A DNA stretch of 64,000 bases from Mytilus trossulus. Its lineage: Eukaryota > Mollusca > Bivalvia > Mytilida > Mytilidae. Shown one piece after another: positions 24,501 to 36,500 of this stretch. Position 1 is the first letter of the stretch, and every line of letters starts with the position of its first letter. A program made the position numbers and the translations under genes. The notes beneath the pieces were generated by a model. It worked only from the letters and a program-made list of their open reading frames with translations, searched no databases and was not told where the DNA came from. The stretch lies in the NCBI RefSeq assembly GCF_036588685.1, contig NC_086381.1, positions 63,433,436 through 63,497,435 of the forward strand. The letters run 5' to 3'.

Positions 24501-27500
24501 TATACTTTTTATTCTAGGATAAAATACTTATGTATTTTATTGCCAGATGAAATAATTATGTATTTATATATGTATTTGTCAATTGTAGACAATAAGCCGA
24601 GCTTTTATGAATGGTAGTGCTGTAGAAAAGGTGATTCAATATGGTTTGGAGTATCCAGAGGGCATGGTGGTAGATTGGGTGGCTAAAAATATCTATTGGG
24701 TAGATACTGGGTCTAAGAGGATCGAAGTGGCCAGGACTGATGGTACATCGCGAAGAGTTATTGTTTGGAAAGATCTACATCAGCCAAGAGCTTTAGCTAT
24801 TGATCCAGCTAATGGGTATGTCAATTTTGGGTTTGGTTGACTTTGAAATATTGTGGAGTACTAAGGGCTGTTCCAGAAAATACTATGATCTCCCCCACCC
24901 CCTTTCCCTTTAACTTATTATAACCCCCACCACCCACAGAAATCAAAATAAATTAAAAAACACACTCTTTTGATTTGGTATTTCAAATACAACCAATCAC
25001 CCACATTATATTAAAATGTTAAAAGAAATTGCCTTCCTTGTGGGGGACATAGTATGTTCTGGAAAAACCTGTATTTTTGTTGGTGAAAACGAAAGTAGGA
25101 ATTTTCTATCAAATTGTTGTATATTTATCAAATTCACAACTTTCAAAGTTTTCATGGTATTGTAATTATACCTCATACATGAAAGATACGTCGCATTGAT
25201 ATAAATGTGGTTCTATGTTGAGTTTACAGAATAGAAAATTATTGGTACAAAAAAAAAAACAGAATAGAAAAAAATGGCCAAATAGAAATAAAGTATACCA
25301 AGAACTACATTCAAACTAAGTCAAAAAATAAATCAACAACTCCTAAACATAATGTAGCAAACTATAGATTGAGCAACGATTCCACCAAAAACCATTAAAG
25401 AGGGTGTTAAAGGGGATGCTTGCACTAAAAACGTGAAATAAGACATAATTTCATGTTGAACGTGAAATAATACCTGTAATGAAGGTTGCACGAAAAATAA
25501 AAACTTTTATGTGAACCATTTGTGACTGTGTCACTGTCTTGTATAATTATATTAACTCTTTGTTTTACTTGATATTCCCGATTTAGTATACACATTTATG
25601 ATATAATTGTTTTACGGCTTTAAAAAAGTATTTCTTGACGACCCCTGCAGCCAAGTGTTTGAATTTTATTTTAAAAATACAGAGCAAGCAAAATAAGACA
25701 TTGAAAATCACGATGCACGTAAATTTAAATAAGCAGAACACGTTGAACGAGGCACCCATCTTGCACGACTAAACGTCAAATAAAAAAGTAAAAACATGTT
25801 GAACGTGAATTAAAAAATGGCAATCACATTGCACGTAAATAACCCTTTTCCACCCTCATTAAAGTCATAGTCAGTATGGATTTTGACGGATTACAAATGA
25901 AACATCCTGTTGATTCATTTATTTTTGTGGATTGATTAAAATTGACATTTTGTGGATATTTGATTTCCTGGTTTGGAAAAGTCTTCAGTCAAGCTATAAA
26001 TAGGAAATATTTATTTCATTAAATATCTTAATTCATGGTTCACTATTATCGACAAAATCCATAAAAATTGAAATCCAAGGAATAATTATGAAGGATTTTA
26101 TAATCCTTTAACCAGACTTTGTGAAGATTAAATTTTCCAGCTGAAATTAAACAAGAAATGCATTTAACTCTACTTTCCTTTTATCAGGCACATTTACTGG
26201 ACTGACTGGTCAGAACCAGCAAGGCTTGAGAGAGCAGCATTAGATGGGACAGGGAGACAGGTGGTTGTTGAGGATATTGGCAAAGTTCATGCTGTGACTA
26301 TAGATTTCACAGAGAAAAAGATCTTCTGGGCAAGCATCGACAAAGCCATGATTGAATCTGCCAATATTAATGGTATGTCATGCATGTATGCTTAAAATTA
26401 TAAAAAATCAAAAATTTTATATGGTTATAACATGTGTATAATAAAAAATGTTGTTAATAGCAGATAAGGCCCAAAAAAAATATTCCTGTTTCCTGTTTCC
26501 CGACCAACCCTGACTCAAAGCCCCAAACATTCAAAATCTCTTCAAAGAAGCTTTAATTGAATAATCCTCCCGGTTCCAACATTTTTAAAACTTTAATTGT
26601 AGCAATTGCGCTTAATATTCAGGTGCGTTTTATGTAAGGACAAAAACAATCTTCCCCCCTAAAAACGACTGTGCGGCTTATAAAACGATGCGCTTTAAAT
26701 TCGGGAATATACGGTAAATGATTTTAGGGTACAGGACCCCAACCAAACATGACATTTAACCATCTGCAAATCTGACAGGGAGTGCAAAAATAATAAAAAA
26801 AAATTAGATTTTTTATATTAAAATCCTGACCTACCGACCCTGATTTGTTTGCCTTGGCAGCAGGAAACAGACATATATATTTTTTTTGGCCTTAGCATAG
26901 AGGACCCTTTTTCAGACAAAGTATCTAATAAAGATAAACATCACCTTACACATTTCGTGCTAAATAAATTGGAATATGATAATAGACCATAAACAAAATG
27001 TTTAAAAGTATACAATTTACAAATGAATTAAATGGAGAAAGATTTTTAGCTGCCCATAATCATTGAGTCTGAATATATAATCTTTAAAAAAAAATTGTAT
27101 ACTGTGGATTCATTTATTTTTGTGGGTACCAACTTTCGTGTTTTGAGGAAAACTTACATATTTGTGGATATTTAATTTTTATACGACCGCAAAATTTGAA
27201 AAATTTTCGTCGTATATTGCTATCACGTTGGCGTCGTCATCTGCGTCGTCGCACTCTAACTTTAGAAAAAGGGAATACAAATCTATGAAATTTTAACACA
27301 AGGTTTATGACCACAAAAGGAAGGTTGGGATTGATTTTGGGTGTTTTGATCCCAACATTAAAGGAATTACGGGCCAAAAAGGGCCCAAATAAGCCTATTC
27401 TTTTTTTTCACACAGTAACTTTAGTTTAAGTAAATAGAAATCTATGAAATTTTGACACAAGGTTCATAACCACAAAAGGAAGGTTGGGATTCATTTTGGG

Positions 27501-30500
27501 AGTTTTGGTTCTAACAGTTTAGAAATTGGGGACCAAAAAGGGGTCCAAATAAGCATTTTTCTTGGTTTTTAAGTAAATAGAAATCAATTGGAGTTATCTT
27601 TCTTTCGATAGAATAGTAGTTGAATCAACTTTTTTGCACCATAACTTTAGTATTAGTGAATGGAAATCTATGAAATTTAATCAGAAGGTGTATGACCACA
27701 AAAGGAAGATTGGTAAAGATTTTAGGAGTTTTGGTCCTTACAGTTTAGGAATTGGGGGCCAAAAAGGGGTCCAAATAAGCATTTTTTTTGGTTTTCGTAC
27801 CATAACTTTAGTATAAGTTAATAGAAATGTATGAAATTTAAACACAAGGTTTATGACCATAAAAGGAAGGTTGGTATTGATTTTGGGAGTTTTGGTCCTT
27901 ACAGTTTAGGAATAAGGGGCACAAAGGGTCCAAAATTAAACTTTGTTTGATTTCATAAAAAATTGAATAATTGGGGTTCTTTGATATGCCGAATCTAACT
28001 GTGTATGTAGATTCTTAATTTTTGGTCCTGTTTTCAAATTGGTCTACATTAAGGTCCAAAGGGTCCAAAATTAAACTTAGTTTGATTTTGACAAAAATTG
28101 AATCCTTGGGGTTCTTTGATATGCTGAATCTAAAAATGAACTTAGATTTTTGATTATTGGCCCAGTTTTCAAGTTGGTCCAAATAAGGATCTAAAATTAT
28201 TATATTAAGTATTGAGCAATAGCAAGAAATTTTCAATTGCACAGTACTCAGCAATTACAAGAAATTTCCAATTGCACAGTATTGCGCAATAGCATGAAAT
28301 CTTCAATTGCACAGTATTGTGCAATAGCAAGTATTTTCAATTGCACAGTATTGCGCAATAGCAAGAAATATCTAATTGCACAATATTGTGCAATAGCAAG
28401 AATTTCAATTGGAGTTATCTTTCTTTGTCAAGAATAAGTAGTTGAATCAACTAAAATCATTGTTTTATACAATATACAATGTATATTTACTTTTACTACC
28501 AACTGATAGATTAAGATAATCTTTACCATTCAGTGATAACAAGCACATTTGTACATTTTAATATTTTATTATGTACTTAAATGAGTAATTATTGTTGCAA
28601 ACTCCATTAGAAATTTGAATTGTGATTAGTTTTGGAATAAATGATAGGGGGATTTGAAAAAAAAATTGGGGGGAGGGGGGAATTCAATTTTTCTCATTTG
28701 AAATTTCATAAATAAAAAGAAAGGAGTAGGGGCAATAAGGCCCTTATTTGGCCCAAAAATTACTGCAAATTTAAAAGTAATCATACATATTTTTAAATTA
28801 CTGAAAACTTGACTAAGGTATAAGGTACTAAGAAAAAGAAAACAAATTTGACATCAAACAAGTTACCATGGCAACGAATCATGACCTAATTTGCATATTT
28901 TGCTATATTTCGTGATTTTCCTTGTTTTTTCATCAAATTTTAAGTATATTTTAGATTGAAAAAGTATGTGCGCATCCAAGAAACAACTTTATATTTGGTG
29001 AGATTATGCCAATAGTTATAATAAAGCTTCTGTTAAATTATTTTGTTGTTTCTCGGCTGTGCAGGATGTTTCCTGAAAGGAAATAATGATAGAAAACTGC
29101 ATAAATTCTATATTTTTCATCGTTTTTGTGAAAACAATACATATTATGACGTAATTGTGACGTCAGCAGATAAAAATCTTTCTGTTTTTAATTCATATTT
29201 CTTGATCCTATGCATTTCTAAACATTATGTGCCAATTTAAAATGGTTATCAAACATTTTATTTTCTTGGGCCAAAACTAGGCCTTAATGCCCCTACTCCT
29301 TTCTTCAACCATTTTTTTGAGAGGATTAATATTCAACAGCATAGTGAATTGCTCAAAGGCAAAACAAAAATTTTAAGTTCATTAGACCACATTCATTCTG
29401 TGTCAGAAACCTATGCTGTGTCAACTATTTAAGGCCAAAAAAAAAATATATGTCTGTTTCCTGTTTCCGACCGACCCTGACTCAAACCCTCTGACCCTAG
29501 ATCTTTTTTATTCAAATCAGGAAAAAAATTGGTTCCGGTCCAGAAAAAAATCGTGTCCGATCCAGATCCGTATTTTACTATGCCCAAACAAAGAATGGCT
29601 GCTCCCAGCACAAATGTGCCACAATTAACGAGTTTAAAGAAATCCCGACCTACAGACCCTGATTTTTTGGCCTTGGAAGCAGGAAACAGAAATATAATTT
29701 TTTTTTGGCCTAATCACAATCCAAATTTAGAGCTGTATCCAGCTTAAACATTGTGTCCATACTTGCCCCAACCGTTCAGGGTTCAACCTCTGCGGTCGTA
29801 TAAAGCTGCGCCCTGCGGAGCATCTGGTTGGTTTTGGCAAAGTCTACACTCATTCCTTTTTAAAATTTGTATTTGGTTGAACATTTAAATTCGTGGTTCT
29901 CATGTACTCACGAAATCCACGAAAATTGGTATCCAACGAATATTAATGAATCCAAAGTACACCCCACTTACTATGAATATTGATAATGATGACAAAAGAT
30001 CTTCCACACATATATTCCAAACATTGTTTTTTTTTTTTTAGGAACAAACAGAACTCAGATCATTACTAAGCAGGTACCCAAACCTATGGGTTTAACATTG
30101 TACAATGACTTCATATTCTGGGCTGACTGGGAGCAGCAGACGGTCGAGAAAGCTAACAAGACCAATGGAAACAACCGTACCACACTCAGAGATCACATGG
30201 GTGTTGTCATGGATATATTGGTCTATCATTCTTCAAGACAAGCAGGTATGGAAAATGATAGTTGTGAAAGCTGCAATTCTGTTTTTTATGTTCAAGTGTA
30301 ATTATTTTATGATTGAGAACTAGGTTTCTTCAATCTCAATTATCATGTTGATCACTTATATTATTAGGAGTATGACTATATTGTAGTTGTTAGTAGATAT
30401 AAGAAGATTTGGTATGAGTGCCAATGAGACAACTCTCTATCCAAGTCAAATTTGTAAAAGTTAACCATTATAGGTCAAAGTACAGCCTTTAACACAGAGC

Positions 30501-33500
30501 CTTGACTCACGCCCAAACAGCAAGCTATAAAAGGCCCCAAAATGACAAGTGTAAAACCATTCAAACAGGAAAACTAACGGTCTATCTATACAACAAATAA
30601 GAAACATGTGTGAACCACATAAATGTTAAGAAGAACACATTTAAATTCTTGCATCTTTACTACGTTTGCACACTTAACACACCAAATCATAATAGATATT
30701 TGCTCAGAATTTATTTTTTTGGCAGTGAATAACTGTTTTTCGCATACTGTTTTTACAGGAACCAACAGTTGCCATGACAAAAATGGAGGATGTTCCCACT
30801 TGTGTTTGGCACATCCTATAGAAGATGGTAAAAATCTGAGTCATCACTGTGCTTGTCCAACTCACTACAAATTGAATGCTGATAATAAAACTTGCTCAGG
30901 TAGGTTCATTATAAAGAAGACCATGATGGATGGCTGCTTAACGTCCAACAGCAAATTACTGTGAATTCATTTATTTGCGTGGGTACCAATTTTCGTGGAT
31001 GAAGGAAAAATGATATGTTCGTGGATATTCAATTTCGTTGTTTTGCCGAAGTCTGCATCCAAACCTATAGAAATTGTGTCATTCGTTTAACATTTAATTT
31101 CATGGTTCACTTGTTCCCACGAAATCCACGAAAATTGATATCCAACGAATAATAATGAATCCACAGTAGTATGCATATTCACGACAAGAATATGTTAATG
31201 TAGTATGCTTTGTACTAGACCGAGACTCTGAGCCATATTTATGCCCCACCTATTATAGTAGAGGGGCATTATGTTTTCTGGTCTGTGCGTCCATTCGTCC
31301 GTCCGTTTCTTAATTTGTTCATTCGTCTGTCCTGCTTTAGGTAAAAGTTTTTGGTCAAGGTAGTTTTTGATGAAGTTGAAGTCCAAATTAGAGTTCTGAC
31401 CCCAATTTCACAGTCCATTGAACAAAGAAAATGATAGTGGGAGTGGGGCATCCGTGTACTAAGGACACATTCTTGTTTATCATATTTTAAAAATTAATCT
31501 TAACAAACAACAATTACATTGTTATAACTACAACCAATGCTTTATACAATGCAATGTTAACGTGATAGTGGGTAACAGTGAGCAGGAAGACAAGTTATGT
31601 TATCTGGACACATTATTGTGACTTCTAGGTGACCAGTCTTTGCTCTTACTTATTAATGTTGTGTGTGCATGGTTCCCGGAGAAGTAGCAGATACTAATTC
31701 CATAGTATTTGGTTTGACCCTGCTGCTGTTTGAAACCCACAACCTCCCCACTTCAGACGAACAAGCTACTACGAAACCACTGAGGCATAAATAAGAAAAT
31801 ACAAAAATCGTTGTCATCAGTTTTCTGGAAAACAAAGTGTTGACTGAAGCATGTGCTTGACTTTGCTGTTTCTGAATCTAATACATTCTGGTTAATATTT
31901 TCAAAAGTATACATCAAAACATGTGATTTGTTAAAAATGTTGACATTATTTTCATTTTGTGACTATAGTACTTTTGATTCTGAAACAACCAATTGGTAAT
32001 AATACTTTATTTTGCCAGACCTACAGATACTCCAAATTTATGGTGAATTTCCCAAGGAATTTCATAAATCTGAAGAATTGCTCACTATATATCTGCAACC
32101 TGCAACAGATTTTGAATGCATTTATGATTTCAACATAATATTATAAAATCCACCCTTTGTTTTATTTCAGCTCCAAAGACTTTCCTTCTGTTTAGCCAGA
32201 AAAATGTGATTAGTCGATTAGTGATTGATAACGATGATGTTGACCCACAGACCCCAGAAGTAGTGTTACCTATTCCTCATTTAAAAAATGTGAAAGGACT
32301 AGCCTACGATCCAGTCGATCATTATATATACTGGATAGAAGGGAAACAAAACAATATAAAACGGTCAACAGATAACGGTACCAATGTAAGTATATATAGA
32401 TGTTCATTAATACAACTATCCTCAGCAGACAAAAAAATAAAGAGACACAAGAAATACTTACCAAGTGCATCATGATCAACAAATGGCAACTACTGAATAT
32501 CAGCTATGAAAGGACCAGAAATGTGAAATAGTACAATTCAACAGAGACACAAATAGAACTTATGTAATAAGGCCATGGGAAAATAATTGATGGTTTCCCC
32601 TAACCCGACCGGGTCATTTTTTAACCGCCGGGTTATTAAATTTTATTGCAAAATTGCAGAGACAACTTTAAGTGTTGAAAAAATGCAAGTTTATAGTTCC
32701 ACTATAGAAACAAAAACATATAGATATAAAACTATGCATGGTAACAAAAAAAAAAAAAAAAAAAAGCTTGCTTGCCGGGTCTTTTAAATTTTCCCATGTT
32801 AGGGGAAACCAGCAATTAATTTTCCATGGCCTAATTCTAATTTTTTAAGAGGTAGAGGGTTTGATCCCTAGCTGATTCGCAAACCAAGGACTTGATATTT
32901 CTCATTTGCAGCTTCTATGCTAAAAATTGCTTGCTGCATTTAAAAGTACAGCTTATAGTCAGAACAAAGTTTGACATATATACTCATGGGAACCTTGTGA
33001 ACAAACAAGATAAATATTTGGCTCAGCCTTTGAGCTCTGAGTCTTGTACAAAGTAGTATTCATATTTCACATTGACATGTCCTGATATTTATATGATATC
33101 TTGTTGTTAAAAACAAATTCAGAAAATCATCATCTTTCAAAGCTATTTTTAAAAGTATATTTTACTTTCCAGGTGCAAGTGATAGTTCGTAATGATAATG
33201 AGGCTTACAAACCGTACGACATGGCCATCGATCCATACTCTAGAGTCATTTACTGGACGGATGCCAAGAGAAATGTTATAAATATCACAAGGCTAGATGG
33301 TACATCTCTGGGTGTGGTAATTGAAGGAGAGAAGGAGAAACCAAGATCTATTGTACTTAATCCACTCAAAGGGTAACTTTATACATATTTTCAAGAAGAG
33401 GGTGTTTTGGGGATGGGGTGCTTGATCAGAATATAAATTGATTGTGTTTAAGGTGGTACCTAACACTACAGGGAGATAACTCTGTAAAGTCAGCTAAATG

Positions 33501-36500
33501 TTTTAATTACGTTGTGTTGTAAAGGGAATTATAAGCCTCTCAAAGATCAAAATTGGTGTTTGTCAAACTGCTATATATAGCAGTGTAATTTTTCTGACAA
33601 AACGGTTGGTTCAAAATTTTTGAAATTTTTATATTTTTGTTAAAGGGTCAAAGTAAATATTTGGCAAAATTTTATTAAAATTAAAGGAGTCAAATTAATT
33701 TTAGTGAAAGTGTTCAGGCCCGTAGCCAGGAATTTCCGAAGGGAGGTTCGTTTGACTCACAAACTTGACTTTAATAGTCACAATTCGAACAGAACATCGA
33801 CTTTAACAGTGCTTATTAGTTTTCAAGGGGGGGTTCGTCCGAACCCCCCCTGGCTACGGGTATGGTGTTAGATACCACCTTAAGGCTTCTTTCGGCACAT
33901 GGCTATTTCATGGCAGCCAGTTTCTATTGATGGAGGAAACCAGTTTACTTGTAGAATATCACGAACCTTCAGCAGGAAAACTGACAATCCTGGTCAATTA
34001 AGATAGGATACAAACACATCTTTCTACCAGTTGTGTTGGATAGGCTACTAATTACTGGAGTTGAACTTCGTAGACTCTAAACAACTGAGACAAAAATCCT
34101 TAAAAACAAACAATTATCAAAAATTTAAGACAATTTTTATAACACATACACATTTGGAAAAAAATATAGGAAGATTATCATAGTTATACGTCAAGAAGAT
34201 TTGACTCACAAAAAGGAAAAAAAACCTCAAAAAAACAGAAATGCACCTAGCAGCCAGTTGGGTTGGAACTCTTACCTCACTGTTGATAGGCTAATGAACA
34301 ATGCAGCTGAAATACTTATACCACTTGCATATAAAGCCCTATAGAACTTGAGACAACAATCTTGAAAACCAAAATAATTTATTTTTTATTTATTTTTTCA
34401 CCGAATTGTTAATCCACACTTAGTTAAAATGTCAACATAGGCAAAAGTAACACAATCCATAAAAGTGCAGATCAAGTATTCTGGTATCAAAGAAAAAAGT
34501 GGAAAAACCTTTCTCTAATTTTCTGTGCTTTTTTTAAATTTCTTCAGCGTTGTGAGAAAAATATTTCTCATTGATAGTGAAATATCGGTTCTAAGCAAAT
34601 GATTATTCTAAATTAAATCAATATATTATATTTTCTTGATTTCTTCTGAATTTTCTATTGTGATGTCCTGAAAAATAGCAACCATTTCTGATGACGTCAT
34701 GCATTAATTAAAAGAACAACAAATTTCTGCAGATCTGTTAAAAGGAAGGATAAAAATCATTAGAGAAACAGATTCCACCACAATTGTGTATAAACAATAT
34801 TCCTCCACTGGAGACAGTTAAATTTAAATATTTGAAAAGCTTGGCAAGCCTTGCTTTAGATATTAGAATTGAAATGTCTTTCAGTGGGGAAATATTGTAT
34901 TACACTTGTTTCAGTGATGGAATCTATATTTTTCTTGGGAGTTGAGACATAAACAAATACACTCTATATTGGTCAATGTAATTGTATTTGTATTTTGCAG
35001 ACACATGTATTGGGTGAACATGGTACAGCCTCCAACAATTGATAGAGCAGCCATGGATGGTACAGAAAGAATGACATTGTTCTCCAAAGCTTTAGGAAAA
35101 CCGGGTCCACTAGCAGTGGATGTTCAGAACTCAAGATTATATTGGGCAGATGGAAATCTTAATCGAATCGAATGCTCTGACCTTTCCGGTGGCAATAGAA
35201 TAGTTTTAGTTGATGGTCAGATTGCTAGTCCGAAAGGAATGGCCGTTCTAGGCAAATATTTGTACTGGATTGACAGGGATCATATGCTAATGTCCAGGGC
35301 GGACAAATTAAACGGAAAGGACCGTACTTACATACAGGGTCGCTTAAAAGGCCTTAGTGACCTTCATGTCGCATTGAACGTGTTGCCAAAACATATGGAA
35401 CATCCGTGTGCACATAACAATGGAGGTTGTTCACATATCTGTGTTGCTAAAGGAGACGGCAGTTCGCGTTGTGCTTGTCCCACTAATTTAGACCTTAAAG
35501 ACGACTTGAAAATGTGTGCCGATCCTCCTACATGTTCTCCTGATCAGTTTGCTTGTGTGAGTGGAGATATACATTGTATTCCACGCTCTTGGCGCTGTGA
35601 TAAATCTGAGGAATGTTCAGATGCATCTGACGAATCAAATTGTCCCATTTGTCATGCTGATCAGTTTCGTTGTAATGATAATCATTGTATTGATCAGAGT
35701 TCAGTGTGTGACGGGACGCCACAGTGTCATGATCATAGTGACGAGGAGCATTGTTGTTTGGAGGGGGATACAATGTGCCCTCATACGACCCCTCCCCATT
35801 CATGTAAAGGGCCGAACTGCCCAGGAACTAAAGCATCATCCAATCCATCCACAGCTCATTATACTATTATCATAGTCATCGGCCTTATTGTTCTTGTGTT
35901 AATTCTAGGAATCATTTTCGCTTGCAAGAGGAAGTCGCAGCCACCGGGAGTGATAATTTATGAAACTGATATGAGTGTTGTTAAACCATTAACAGCTCAG
36001 ACGACTTTAAATTCATTATCATCGCATGGGAAATCTCATGAAACAGGATTGTCGCTTGGCTCTGTCGGGACTACTGGCATTTACGACAGAAATCATGTGA
36101 CCGGTGCTTCCTCTAGTAGTTCTACAGTGACACAATATCCGCATGAGACATTGAATCCCCCTCCTAGTCCGGTTACAACAGATAGGTCTGTGTGTAATGG
36201 GGAATTCTATGGATATTCATCTAACAGCCCATCAACTGTCAGGTCGTATCGACCTTATAAGCTCCGCCCAGTGCCACCCCCACACACAACGCCGTGTAGT
36301 ACAGACGTTTGTGAGGAAAGTGAACCGTATCCGTATAATGTGCGGACTAAGAAACATAAATCGAAACGTTCTATAATGGAATTGTTTTCAGACTATGACC
36401 CTTATCCTCCGTGTCCTACCCCACGGAGCCATTACTTCTCAGACGATATGATTAGTTGTCCCCCATCACCATCGACAGAAAGAAGTTTTTCAAATCCATA

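Larger units (their letters stand above)
27177..29830. mobile_element. TATACGACCGCA-family element, copy 2
   Basis: Left end TTTTATACGACCGC, right end GCGGTCGTATAAAGCTGCG plus the tail CATCTGG. It carries the same internal blocks as copy 1, with fewer clean 160-bp units and a palindrome-rich block at 28208-28398. It contains two later insertions, shown by comparison with the empty sites in the copies at 18429-20402 and 42752-46156. Confidence 0.8.
27100..29959. mobile_element. CTGTGGATTCATTTAT MITE split by a larger element
   Basis: The left arm (27100-27176) and right arm (29831-29959) align end to end with the uninterrupted copy at 30957-31168. A 2.65-kb element sits between them, so that element arrived later. 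Confidence 0.85.
26373..30041 (+). other. LRP5/6 intron (3.7 kb) made largely of nested transposons
   Basis: Almost all of the intron is mobile DNA: one AGGCC-type MITE at 26467-26892 and a MITE at 27100-29959 split by a large element that itself carries two further insertions. The remaining tens to hundreds of bases are plain. Confidence 0.7.

Noticed and set aside
35528..35875. Open frames on both strands overlapping the LDLa region
   Set aside because: They are shadows of the well-supported LRP5/6 terminal exon.
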